This document shows positions 1-7,390 of a DNA stretch of 14,408 nucleotides, piece by piece. How positions within the stretch are numbered: position 1 is the stretch's first letter; the number at the start of each line of letters is the position of its first letter. Under the pieces are notes generated by a model that searched no databases, was not told the DNA's origin, and was given only the letters and a program-made list of their open reading frames with translations. A program made the translations under genes and the position numbers. Origin of the DNA: a bacterium (lineage in GTDB: Bacteria; SM23-31; JAUVVT01); contig JAUWXV010000074.1 of the NCBI GenBank assembly GCA_030616165.1, forward strand, positions 1 to 14,408, read 5' to 3'.

Positions 1-98
1 AGATTAATTAATAAATATCTTCCATACACAAAATCAGGTAATCTTCATAAATGTTTGCTGTTAGAGGGAAATAAAAAAATAACAAAAGAGGAGGAGAT

Positions 99-2021
99 AT
101 GATAAACTTTAACTGTAAGAAATGGATTGTGCCTTTTGTATCAATTTTCGTGTTTGCCGCCTGGAGTACAATTTGTATGGCACAGGAATCTGATTCAAAA
201 AAAGAAGATTCTAAACTTCATACCGTGAAAGGTTATCGCCATGGTAAAAGTTTTTTCAAGAAGACTTACTATCAGGCAACAAAACCATTGAAGGAAGGTG
301 AACTTGACTTCAAGCATTATCATACGTATGACGAGATTCTTTATTTTTTGAAAAAATGGGCAGATGAATATCCTGACCTTATAGACCTTTATTCAGGAGG
401 AAAGAGCTTCGAAGAGAGAAAGATATATCAGGTTACTCTGACGAACAAAAAGACCGGCAAGGATACGGACAAACCAGCAATGGCCGTTGATGCAAACCGC
501 CACAGCGGGGAAGTTACTGCTGCCGAATCTGCCTTTTGGATGCTTGAGTATTTACTTACTCGTTATGGCAAGGACAAAGAGATTACCACCCTAATTGATA
601 CAAAAGCATTTTACTTCAGGATAAAGAACAATCCTGACGGGTCGGAGTTGTATCTACAAACAGCACAGAGAAACCGAAGCTCGGTTCGACCGCATGATTC
701 TGACCGCGATGGATTGTTAGACGAGGATCCCGGAGAAGACCTCGATGGTGATGGATTTATAAGGCAAATGCGGAAAAAGGTCGAGCCAGACAGCGGTAAT
801 TATATAATTGACCCGCGGGACCCTAAGGGAAGACTTATGAAGAGGGTAAAAGACGGTGAAGGAGATTGGAAGATTTACAGTGAAGGAATTGATAGTGACG
901 GCGATGGAAAATATAATGAGGATGGAATCGGAGGGCTGGATTTACACAGAAACTATCCTGAAAACTGGAGACCAGAACCCGGTCTGGATGCTACTAAAAG
1001 AAGCTGGACTCAAGGTGGTGCAGGTCAATTTCCCCTCTCGGAGTCAGAAACAAGGTCATTTGTGCTTTTCCTTTTGATGCATCCGAATATCGGTATTGTC
1101 AATTCCATGGATACCAGCGTTCCCATGCATCTGCGCGGGCCATCCACTTCCAGAAGCGAGGAACGGATGTACACGCAAGACCTTGCCATTCTTCAATATT
1201 TTGACAAGGAAGGACAAAAGATTACCAATTACCCCTGGGCAGGTGATACATATTTCGACTATAGAACCCGAAGGAAGGTTAATACTGTTACTGGTGACTC
1301 CACAAGACCGGGTCCCCTTTTTGGACATGGTCCTGATTTTGGGTACTGGTACTATGGGAGTATCTGGTACGGCGATGAACTTTGGTGCTCAGGTGCAGTG
1401 AAAGATTATGACAATGACGGCGAATATAATGAATACGACGCACTTCGTTGGAACGATGAGGCATGTGAAGGCAAAGAATTCAAAAGTTGGGCGAAGTTTG
1501 AACACCCACAGTTAGGGGAGGTTGAAATCGGCGGATTTAATCCGAAATTTTTCCGTCAAAATCCGCCCCCTCAATTTCTGGAAGAGTGGATAAAGAAACA
1601 GGCTATGTATAACATTTTTCTTGCCAAACAACTTCCTCAAATTGAGATTACTTCAATAGAAGTGAACCCATCAAACGAGGAAAACGTATTTGATGCCGAA
1701 GTGAGTTTTACCAATACCGGATTTCTCCCAACTGCACTTGAACAGGCTAAACTGGTGAAGATAGTTAAACCAGACAGGGTACAGCTTGAATTTGAAAAGG
1801 ATTTAACTAAAGGCGGGAAAAACAAAAAGGTCGAAATACTTGTCCCGAAAACTCAGTATAAAGATGTGGAACTGGGCTGGACAAAGAAGGGAGAGATAAA
1901 AACAGCACGTTTTAAAGTGAAATTGAATGGAATTTCAGAAGCGAAATGCAAGGTGCACGTTTTATCTACCCGCGGCGGTCACAAGGTGCAGGAAATTGTT
2001 TTCGGAAAAAACGAACGTTAA
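99..2021 (+). CDS. Exported M14-family zinc carboxypeptidase-like protein
   Basis: A 640-residue protein of the M14 metallocarboxypeptidase family, expected to act on peptides outside the cytoplasm. Residues 1-28 form a signal peptide (KK, hydrophobic core, cleavage near CMA/Q). The first zinc motif is H135-S-G-E138, the substrate-binding RN lies in LHRNYPENW (282-290), and GEVEIGG (473-479) carries the probable catalytic Glu476. Three Asp-rich loops of the DxDxDG kind (about 200-220, 264-276, 436-446) look like calcium-binding insertions. Residues about 515-640 form a beta-rich C-terminal domain. Oddity: where the family has the third zinc ligand in an 'H-T-x-x-G' context, this protein reads M-D338-T, with the nearest His at 344, so catalysis is uncertain. 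The start is set by GAGGAGGAGAT just upstream. It stands alone and ends before an intrinsic terminator. Family assignment is firm; substrate is unknown. Confidence 0.88.
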   Translation: MINFNCKKWIVPFVSIFVFAAWSTICMAQESDSKKEDSKLHTVKGYRHGKSFFKKTYYQATKPLKEGELDFKHYHTYDEILYFLKKWADEYPDLIDLYSGGKSFEERKIYQVTLTNKKTGKDTDKPAMAVDANRHSGEVTAAESAFWMLEYLLTRYGKDKEITTLIDTKAFYFRIKNNPDGSELYLQTAQRNRSSVRPHDSDRDGLLDEDPGEDLDGDGFIRQMRKKVEPDSGNYIIDPRDPKGRLMKRVKDGEGDWKIYSEGIDSDGDGKYNEDGIGGLDLHRNYPENWRPEPGLDATKRSWTQGGAGQFPLSESETRSFVLFLLMHPNIGIVNSMDTSVPMHLRGPSTSRSEERMYTQDLAILQYFDKEGQKITNYPWAGDTYFDYRTRRKVNTVTGDSTRPGPLFGHGPDFGYWYYGSIWYGDELWCSGAVKDYDNDGEYNEYDALRWNDEACEGKEFKSWAKFEHPQLGEVEIGGFNPKFFRQNPPPQFLEEWIKKQAMYNIFLAKQLPQIEITSIEVNPSNEENVFDAEVSFTNTGFLPTALEQAKLVKIVKPDRVQLEFEKDLTKGGKNKKVEILVPKTQYKDVELGWTKKGEIKTARFKVKLNGISEAKCKVHVLSTRGGHKVQEIVFGKNER

Positions 2022-2449
2022 ATCGGTGGAGAAAGGATTGCTCTTTGTTGGTGTTTTCACCACCAAAGAAAATGAGTGCGTTGGTCACAAGACTAAAACA
2101 CAGCACAAAATAATATAATTTTTCTCCAGTCGGATTGAATCTTAGTAATTCAATACGAATATATAAAAAAGGTTGGGAGGCAAGACAAATGCAGCACATC
2201 CCAACCTTTTTTTATGGATTACAAGATAATTTTTAACTTAATTTTAGTTTATCATATTTCTGGCACTATCAAGAAGTGTATTTGAGCGTTGTATACTTAC
2301 CTCTTGGAGTTACGGATGAAGGATTAATATTAAAATACTAACTTAAAAATCTATATATCCCTTCAGGTGTTCAATATATAGTGTTTTAAAAAATTTTTTT
2401 ACGAAAACAGTTGGTATCTCAAGTGCAAACTAAAAAAATAATTCCATTT
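2022..2449. other. Intergenic gap between convergent genes
   Basis: A 428-bp AT-rich gap between the M14 gene and the reverse-strand aminotransferase. It holds a small hairpin at 2043-2068 (CTTTG, TGGTG, TTTT loop, CACCA, CAAAG), the intrinsic terminator listed separately, and an AT inverted repeat CTATATAT (2351-2358) / ATATATAG (2374-2381) followed by A/T runs. No convincing coding region is visible. Confidence 0.6.
2165..2213 (+). terminator. Rho-independent terminator after the M14 gene
   Basis: GGTTGGGA (2171-2178) pairs perfectly with TCCCAACC (2199-2206) across a 20-nt loop and is followed by seven Ts (2207-2213). The preceding A run (2165-2170) can pair with the T tract, so it may also stop transcription arriving from the opposite strand. 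It lies 144 bp past the M14 stop codon. Confidence 0.8.
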
Positions 2450-3523
2450 TTACCCTCTATTTTTTTCCAAATACCTTTTAATTCTCTTTAAGCCTTCTTT
2501 TATCTTTTCAGCATCAAGGGCATACGAAAACCTCACTCTATCATCTATACCAAACCATTCTCAAAAGTAAGTAATTACTTTATATTTATCAAACATATCT
2601 AAAACAAAATCTCTCGGATTTTTAACCTTGGGCAGAACATAAAATGCTCCCTCCGGTTCCCATAAATCTAATCCCAGATTTAATAAACCATTATAAATTA
2701 AATCTCTTCTCTCCCTCCATATTTTTAACTGGTTATCTATGAAATCTCTTGAAACCTTGGTAGCTGCGTATGCCATTTCCTGCCCCAATATATTAGTATT
2801 CATCGATGTATGGGTTTTAATCGCAATAATTTTATTTACTAATTCCTGGTCTAATGACCATAAATAGCCGACCCTGAAGCCACACATAGCATATGTTTTT
2901 GAAAAAGAGTTTATTGTGACAACATGGGGTCCTTCTATCAGATAATTTTCTCTGACATAAATGAGGTCTTTATAAACCTCATCAGATAATACATATACAC
3001 CCAGGTCGCATGTTAATTTTTCTATCTTTTTTAAAGTTTCCACAGATTCGACTCTCCCGGTAGGATTAGATGGAGAATTAATAATCACTGCTTTACAGTC
3101 TTTTACTTTTTTTTCAAAATCATCAAAATCAATCCTACCCTTAACTAAATCTGTAAAAACAGGCTCCATATCGGCAAATCTTACGCAATTAGGATAAGAA
3201 TAATAATATGGTCTTGGCACTAAAACTTTATTCTTATTCTTATTCCCCATTCGAGCTATTGTCCTCAAAGTCAAATCCAGAGCTTCAGAAGCGCCATTAG
3301 TAATTACAAAGTTGTCTGCGTTTGAGTTAGGATACTGCTTAGACAAAGCCTCTCTTAAATTTGTCTGTCCTTGTATAAGCCCATATTTAAAATCTCTATA
3401 TTCTGGTAATATTTCATATACCTCTTTTGGGGGAGGTAAATCAGGTTGTCCAGAGCCAAATGAAATAATATCATCTCCATCAAGACCAATAAACATAGAG
3501 GGTGATAATTCTCTTGTTGCCAT
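2450..3523 (-). pseudogene. PLP-dependent class I/II aminotransferase, interrupted by an in-frame TGA
   Basis: Fold-type I aminotransferase of the aspartate aminotransferase-like class. Numbering from the ATG at 3523: NGASEALD (76-83), SPSNPTG (150-156), SDEVY (180-184) and the PLP-binding Lys209 in SFSKTYAMCGFRVGY. The first reading ends at TGA (2561-2563, codon 321), but the same frame continues for 36 residues with EWFGIDDRVRFSYA, which is the family's normal C-terminal block, including Arg331 that binds the substrate carboxylate, to TAA at 2450. The family usually reads P-G-E-x-F-G here, so TGA sits at the glycine position, consistent with GGA to TGA. A product ending at the TGA would lack the carboxylate Arg. 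The start at 3523 is preferred because AAGGTG lies 7 nt upstream; the alternative ATG at 3529 is only 1 nt from it. It could be a true pseudogene, a sequencing error, or a readthrough gene. The specific substrate is unknown. Confidence 0.85.
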
Positions 3524-3944
3524 TAGCATTCACCTTTTAATTGTTTAAATAATTCAGGTATTAAAAAAATTTGTATTTACTCCCTTGATAGATAACTACG
3601 TTTTGTATTTCCGAGTTGACATTAATGAAAAATTAATTCAAAGACTTCCTTATTGTTACAAGTTGATAATATATAAAATAAAAATGCAGAATAGCAAGGA
3701 TTATTTAATAGATGAATCACATTTGTGGTATCAAGAATTAAATGAGCAGAAAAAGAAATTTCCTGCAAATAAAAAAATACTATTTTATTGTTGTATATTT
3801 TTGTTTTTATGATTATTTTAAATTATAAAAATAGATTTCCTTGCAAGAGACTTTCAGAAAGATTGTCTTGTATTGTATTAATTTACAATGCTATCTTTAT
3901 CGTCTTGAAAAACAACATAAACAAATAATAAATTGGAGATAAGA
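3524..3944. other. Divergent AT-rich intergenic region
   Basis: A 421-bp region between the divergently oriented aminotransferase and cyclic-nucleotide-domain genes. Promoters for both should lie here, but no well-spaced -35/-10 pair stands out. A 75-codon open frame at 3585-3812 lacks a ribosome binding site and resembles translated AT-rich sequence, so it is not called. Confidence 0.5.
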
Positions 3945-4406
3945 ATGCTTCCTACTAAAGTATTTAAAAAAAGGCAATTCATCTATTCTGAAGGTGAAAC
4001 TGCCCGCGAGATGTATATCATAACAAGTGGTAATGTGAAGATTGTTAAAAGTTTGAAAAAAAATCCTGTTGAGATAGGAATCTTGGAAAAAGGGAGTTTC
4101 CTGGGTGAGGTTGCGATGTTTCGCAATGATAAGCACAGTGCAACTGCAATTGCCGAAAAAGACCTTGAACTTGCCGTGATAAATAAAGAGATTTTCGACC
4201 AGCAGTTAGAACTCTTGCCGAATTGGTTTCAAACCCTTATTCGGAACATGGCAGACCGGCTTTATGATGCTCTTGGACAATTGAGCAGCCAAACCAAGGA
4301 ACCACCCTCAACCGCCGAATCAAAAAAGGATGAACATGCAGAACCTCAAGCGGATAAAAAAGAAGAGAATACTACTCCCGATGAAACTTCAAAGACTAAC
4401 GGTTGA
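3945..4406 (+). CDS. Cyclic nucleotide-binding domain protein (Crp-like sensor domain, no HTH)
   Basis: A 153-residue protein made almost entirely of one cyclic nucleotide-binding beta-roll (about 5-105): FIYSEGETAREMYIITSG is the usual strand-turn start, and GSFLGEVAMF (50-59) begins the phosphate-binding cassette. In this cassette the usual Arg-Ser-Ala is replaced by H64-S-A (KHSATA), so canonical cAMP/cGMP binding is doubtful. Residues about 115-153 are a polar, Lys/Glu-rich low-complexity tail. There is no DNA-binding domain, so it may act through protein contacts. The ATG at 3945 is chosen because GGAG lies at 3935-3938; a TTG at 3933 overlaps that site. Its TGA stop is 2 nt before the ATG of yjbQ, so the two are probably co-transcribed and translationally coupled. 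Confidence 0.85.
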   Translation: MLPTKVFKKRQFIYSEGETAREMYIITSGNVKIVKSLKKNPVEIGILEKGSFLGEVAMFRNDKHSATAIAEKDLELAVINKEIFDQQLELLPNWFQTLIRNMADRLYDALGQLSSQTKEPPSTAESKKDEHAEPQADKKEENTTPDETSKTNG

Positions 4407-4408
4407 GT

Positions 4409-4807
4409 ATGGAAAGTATAACTGTTAAATCAAGTAAACGTAATGAACTAATTGATATTAATCATGAGGTGGAAGATATTGTATCCAAGTCCGGAATTAA
4501 GGAAGGTATTTGCAATATCTATGCACCTCATGCTACCTGCGGAATTATAATTAACGAAAATTACGACCCAAATATTTGTCTGGATATTGTTGATTTATTG
4601 AAAGAGTATGTTCCACAAGGAAAATGGAGGCATGACAGGATAGATAACAATGCGGATGCTCATATAAAGGCGGCTATTGTAGGACCTTCTGAAACAATAC
4701 CTATATCCAAAGGAAGATTGGTGATGGGAAGATGGCAGTCTATTATGCTGGCTGATTTTGACGGACCACGAGAAAGAAAGATTGTCGTAAATATTATTAA
4801 AAGTTAG
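4409..4807 (+). CDS. yjbQ: YjbQ / UPF0047 family protein
   Basis: A 132-residue single-domain protein of the YjbQ (UPF0047, COG0432) family. Some members complement thiamine-phosphate synthase activity and the family is often labelled 'secondary thiamine-phosphate synthase', though its physiological role is unsettled. Family blocks are clear: APHATCGIIINENYDP (39-54), NADAHIKAAIVGPSE (81-95) with His85, and GRWQSIMLADFDGPRER (107-123). His41 and His85 match the conserved His positions. Length is normal for the family. An in-frame TTG at 4403 overlaps the end of the previous gene; the ATG at 4409 is the more likely start. It forms a probable two-gene operon with the cyclic-nucleotide-domain gene. 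Confidence 0.9.
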   Translation: MESITVKSSKRNELIDINHEVEDIVSKSGIKEGICNIYAPHATCGIIINENYDPNICLDIVDLLKEYVPQGKWRHDRIDNNADAHIKAAIVGPSETIPISKGRLVMGRWQSIMLADFDGPRERKIVVNIIKS

Positions 4808-4854
4808 ATGTTAAAAATATTATTTATAGAGCGGTTGGCTTTTTTTTGAGAAAA

Positions 4855-4944
4855 TGTCTCATTTTGTCTCAATTTTATCTCATTTTGTCTCAATTTGTCT
4901 CAGTTTGTCTCATTTTTGGGGTGATTTTGAGACAGATGAGATAG
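4855..4944. repeat. Tandem TGTCTC repeat array with inverted copies
   Basis: TGTCTC occurs at 4855, 4865, 4886, 4896 and 4906, with a variant (TATCTC) at 4876, i.e. six units spaced 10-11 bp inside T/A-rich spacers. Shortly after, the inverse words GAGACA (4929-4934) and GAGAT (4938-4942) follow. A further TGTCTC occurs at 4979-4984 inside repeat copy A. The helical-turn spacing could suit a multimeric DNA-binding protein, but no binder is identified. Confidence 0.75.
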
Positions 4945-4994
4945 TTAAAGTTTTTAATTATCAATAGGTTACATTATTTGTCTCACTTTTTTTT

Positions 4995-5041
4995 AACCAC
5001 AGAGACCACCCACAGGGCAGGCAGAGTATTCCTCTGTGGTT
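4995..5041. repeat. REP-like inverted repeat inside copy A
   Basis: AACCACAGAG (4995-5004) pairs perfectly with CTCTGTGGTT (5032-5041) around a 27-nt, GC-richer centre. It sits exactly where copies A and B stop matching and is absent from copy B, so it looks like a small palindromic insertion. Words of the form CCACAGAG...CTCTGTGG recur in many uncultured bacterial genomes as dispersed palindromes (general knowledge, not checked here). Confidence 0.65.
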
Positions 5042-5061
5042 TAATATTTTATCCTCGCTTT

Positions 5062-5169
5062 TCATAGAACTTTTGACACTGCACATAATTTTTCAAAGTT
5101 ATTGATTTCTCTTTTATTAATGAGTTCGATAAATTTTCGTTTTTTTGCGGATAAGGTTTTGTAATTCAT
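5062..5169 (-). pseudogene. Small reverse-strand ORF in copy A, possible element remnant
   Basis: A 35-codon frame starting at the ATG (5167-5169) at the edge of the shared 108-bp block and ending in TGA (5062-5064). The peptide starts MNYKTLSAKKRKFIELINK. It is positioned like a gene whose upstream region is the shared AT-rich block. The K-R-K-F-I-E-L style N-terminus loosely resembles helix-turn-helix or small-terminase starts, but it is too short to assign. It may be the surviving N-terminus of a degraded gene. Confidence 0.3.
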
Positions 5170-5341
5170 AATTATGTTATATTATATAATTATTATATCA
5201 TTCGATGTTAGTATAAATAATAACATATATAATATAATATATTTTTCGAGGGAAGTCAAGGGAAATTTTGAGGAATCATATTAGAGTTAGAATTGTGATT
5301 AATTTTTTGATGATTTAAATATAAAAATAAATATTTTTTAC

Positions 5342-5368
5342 TTGACTTTTAAAGGTTTTAAATATAAT
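5342..5368 (+). promoter_or_regulatory. Possible promoter for the 5616 gene
   Basis: TTGACT (5342-5347) and TATAAT (5363-5368), but with a short 15-bp spacer. The corresponding part of copy B has TTGACT (6881-6886) and TATATA (6904-6909) with a 17-bp spacer. Conservation of the -35-like word in both copies is suggestive, but the sequence is so AT-rich that chance matches are likely and the distance to the next gene is about 250 bp. Confidence 0.3.
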
Positions 5369-5615
5369 ATATTATTGAGCTAACACAATCCTAATTTTAT
5401 ATAATAACCGTCTAATTATTAAGTTACATATTAGTTAGGCATGATTAAATGTTATTTATATACTAATCCACTGTTTTTACGATGAATTCTTTGAAAAAGA
5501 TAATATTGGGCCATAATTTCATAACCCAACCTGTTCTGGTATTTCTGCAGAATACACCAAATTACCAGGGCAGTTGGATAAACAAAATTAATAACAAAAA
5601 AGGAGGAAACACGTC

Positions 5616-5921
5616 ATGGCTAAGTATATTGCATTACACACCCTTATAAAAAGTGCTGAAGAGGTTTCTAAGGCTCTCAACGAAGCATCGCCTAAGCTTG
5701 CGCGGGCAATGGCAGCGGGCGAAACTCCCTGTAAGTGTATAAAAACCTGGAATCCTTCAGCATACGGAAGGACAGACTACGCGTTCTGCCTATGGGAAGC
5801 TGACAAACCTGAAGATATTGAGGCCACTTTGAAGGCATTCGGATTTCTTGAGTTTGTTACACTTGATTCTATGCAGGTTGATGAGATAGATTGGGAGCAA
5901 TTGGCTAAAGAAGTTGGTTAG
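5616..5921 (+). CDS. Small conserved-looking protein of unknown function
   Basis: A 101-residue soluble protein with a strong ribosome binding site (AAAAAGGAGG, about 8 nt before the ATG). It starts MAKYIALHTLIKSAEEVSKAL and has a C(x1)C pair (C69, C71 by count near TPCKCIKTW), an aromatic strand DYAFCLWEA, then PEDIEATLKAFG and VDEIDWEQLAKEVG. The alternating strand/helix pattern suits a small alpha/beta (dimeric ferredoxin-like) fold, as in GYD or DUF3303-type proteins, but no family is recognised with confidence. No transmembrane segment or signal peptide. It lies between the two duplicated elements and 368 bp upstream of an attC site in matching orientation, so it may be an integron cassette gene; the long gap to the attC site argues for caution. 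Confidence 0.75.
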   Translation: MAKYIALHTLIKSAEEVSKALNEASPKLARAMAAGETPCKCIKTWNPSAYGRTDYAFCLWEADKPEDIEATLKAFGFLEFVTLDSMQVDEIDWEQLAKEVG

Positions 5922-6288
5922 TCAGAAAACTGACGGTCAGTCTAATGCCCATCAAAGTTTTAATAAGATGCAAGTTTATGTAAGGTGAAAAGCTGGCTTG
6001 TTTTTGAGTCGTTAATAAAATTTTGTTTGCAGCAATATTCAAATCAAAAGTACTGGTAAATAATCTGGATCAAACATTAAATATTGCCGCTCACAATTTG
6101 GAAGTTTTATACTATTATCGAGCCAATTTCATTTTTATCTCTATTTTCAAATTAGTCTTGCATTTTAAACAGAATATTTTTAAACAGGTTTTAGTCAGTT
6201 TGTCATTTTCAATTATTATTAACCAGTTTATCAAATAACAAGAATCAGGCATTTTTTTGTCATAAGTTAAGTAATAATAGCGATTTTT
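5922..6288. other. Non-coding stretch before attC1
   Basis: A 367-bp AT-rich gap between the small gene and attC1. A 71-codon open frame from a TTG at 6023 has no ribosome binding site and a composition of translated AT-rich DNA; the long reverse-strand frame overlapping attC1 is an antisense reading of that site. No terminator with a T tract was found. Confidence 0.5.
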
Positions 6289-6422
6289 GCCTAACAATTG
6301 GCTGGAGCTGACCGAAAATGTTCTGTGCAAATTCAATTGTTTTGATTTCCGCATCAGCGTATTATTAAATCCGAACGTACAGTGCGCCGCATGTTTTCGG
6401 CAGCTCAGCCATGCCGTTATGC
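6289..6422 (+). other. Integron attC recombination site (attC1, 134 bp)
   Basis: R'' GCCTAAC (6289-6295) and R' GTTATGC (6416-6422) enclose an imperfect palindrome. On the left arm GGCT (6300-6303), GAGCTG (6305-6310) and CCGAAAA (6312-6318) pair with TTTTCGG (6394-6400), CAGCTC (6401-6406) and AGCC (6407-6410). The left arm has two unpaired bases, G6304 and A6311, the extrahelical-base pattern that orients attC recombination, and it gives + orientation. The apical part (6319-6393) is large, as in long VCR-like sites. R' departs from GTTRRRY at one base. Confidence 0.87.
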
Positions 6423-6523
6423 GGCTATAGAGATTCATGATCGCCTTGGGTATCTTACCCGAGGCACATAATAAGCGGGCTTCATAGCCCAATAAATAAA
6501 GGCAATAGATGAAACGATATCGT

Positions 6524-6912
6524 AGATAATTAAGGTTTTAATTATCAAGAGATTACATTATTTGTCTCACTTTTTTTTATTTCTGCAAACAATTCTAATT
6601 ATTCCGTCCGGATTCAGATTTTTTTCGGTCAATTCACCTGATTTATTATATTTTTTTTCGAGATAGATTTTTATTGCCCTGATTTCTCCCTGCAGCGCCA
6701 TTCATAATTATGTTATATTATATAATTATTATATCATTCGATGTTAGTATAAATAATAACATATATAATATAATATATTTTTCGAGGGAAGTCAAGGGAA
6801 ATTTTGAGAAGTTATAAATTAAATTTAGAATTGTGATTTATTATTTTAGTAATTTTAATATAAGAAAAAAAATTTTTTACTTGACTTTTAAATATTTATA
6901 TTGTATATAATT
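6524..6912. repeat. AT-rich duplicated element, copy B
   Basis: Second copy of the element at 4939-5370. It shares the 26-bp word (6553-6578), the 108-bp identical block (6701-6808) and a diverged tail with TTGACTTTTAAA (6881-6892). Its middle (6579-6700) is unrelated to that of copy A. It begins about 100 bp after attC1. A small hairpin pair (6444-6464, and GGGCT/AGCCC at 6477-6490) lies in the short interval between attC1 and this copy. Confidence 0.85.
6567..6701 (-). pseudogene. Small reverse-strand ORF in copy B, possible element remnant
   Basis: A 44-codon frame from the ATG at 6699-6701, at the border of the 108-bp shared block, to the TGA at 6567-6569 inside the shared TGTCTCAC word. 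The peptide begins MALQGEIRAIKIYLEKKY and ends RNKKK. The sequence looks like real protein rather than noise, and the A-L-x-G-x-x-x-A-I-x-x-Y-L pattern loosely recalls the C-terminal part of some small-terminase-like proteins. It occupies the same slot as the ORF in copy A but is unrelated in sequence, as if the two copies kept different parts of one ancestral gene. Confidence 0.35.
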
Positions 6913-7378
6913 ATTAATATAATATATTTTTTATATGAATGTTAACTGTATAATTATTGAGTTGATTATACCTTAAATTAAACTACAATAATAGAAGCTA
7001 AAAGATTAAATCCCCATAGAATTATCGGGGATGCGGCTTCGTTCAATCTGATTTTATACTTAATTGAGTTTGGTTCGAATAAAGTTTTGAAGTAGTTTAA
7101 ACTATGTTGTCTTTTTGTAATCATTTAAGGATTATTACGGTTCAACTACGTATAAAATCCTTAAAGTTATCACTAAATTTTTTATGAATAATAAGCGTAA
7201 TTAAGTTGAGTTACTTAACTTAGTTAGGCTACTACTATCAAAATCAAAATACATCCTATAAATAATTTATATAAATGTAAAAAGTTTTTTTGATAGAGTT
7301 ATTAACATTTTAATATAGAATTTGTTCTTTGAAATAGGAGATATCAACAATTTACAAAGACTCTTTGTGGTTTATATG
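6913..7378. other. AT-rich non-coding stretch before the IS110 element
   Basis: 466 bp without a supported gene. It contains hairpin-forming words: ATCCCC (7010-7015) / GGGGAT (7027-7032), and TTTAAGGATT (7124-7133) / AATCCTTAAA (7156-7165). Neither is followed by a T tract. GTTAGGC at 7223-7229 resembles an attC R' core but has no folding partner. Confidence 0.5.
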
Positions 7379-7390
7379 GTTATCCAGATT
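7379..7390. repeat. Right-end copy of the IS110 boundary repeat
   Basis: GTTATCCAGATT, matching 11 of 12 bases with GTTATCCACATT at 8795-8806. The transposase stop codon (7380-7382) lies inside it, so the right end of the element is almost nil. Confidence 0.6.

Larger units (their letters stand above)
4939..5370. repeat. AT-rich duplicated element, copy A
   Basis: First of two related copies. It begins with a roughly 55-bp block ending in a 26-bp word (4969-4994) identical to 6553-6578. After a non-shared middle comes a 108-bp block (5165-5272) identical to 6701-6808, then a decaying homologous tail including TTGACTTTTAAA (5342-5353). The 108-bp block is an imperfect A/T palindrome around the centre ATTCGATG, followed by CGAGGGAAGTCAAGGGAAA. 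The identical core beside diverged flanks suggests a mobile or functional element rather than a plain old duplication. Confidence 0.85.

Noticed and set aside
3585-3812. 75-codon + strand ORF in the divergent intergenic region
   Set aside because: No ribosome binding site, ends in poly-Phe/Leu from a T-rich run, no family resemblance.
4855-4911. Tandem TGTCTC array as a CRISPR
   Set aside because: Units are only 10-11 bp with near-identical spacers; no 25-40 bp repeat/spacer pattern and no cas genes.
5434-5440. GTTAGGC resembling an attC R' core, also at 7223-7229
   Set aside because: Both occur in TTAGTTAGGC, but upstream sequence gives no RYYYAAC partner with properly paired arms; probably chance in AT-rich DNA or decayed relics.
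6023-6238. 71-codon + strand ORF from a TTG
   Set aside because: No Shine-Dalgarno sequence; Phe/Ile/Leu/Asn-rich as expected from random AT-rich DNA.
6115-6492. 125-codon reverse-strand ORF
   Set aside because: It is an antisense reading through attC1 and AT-rich spacer, with no ribosome binding site and a patchwork composition.
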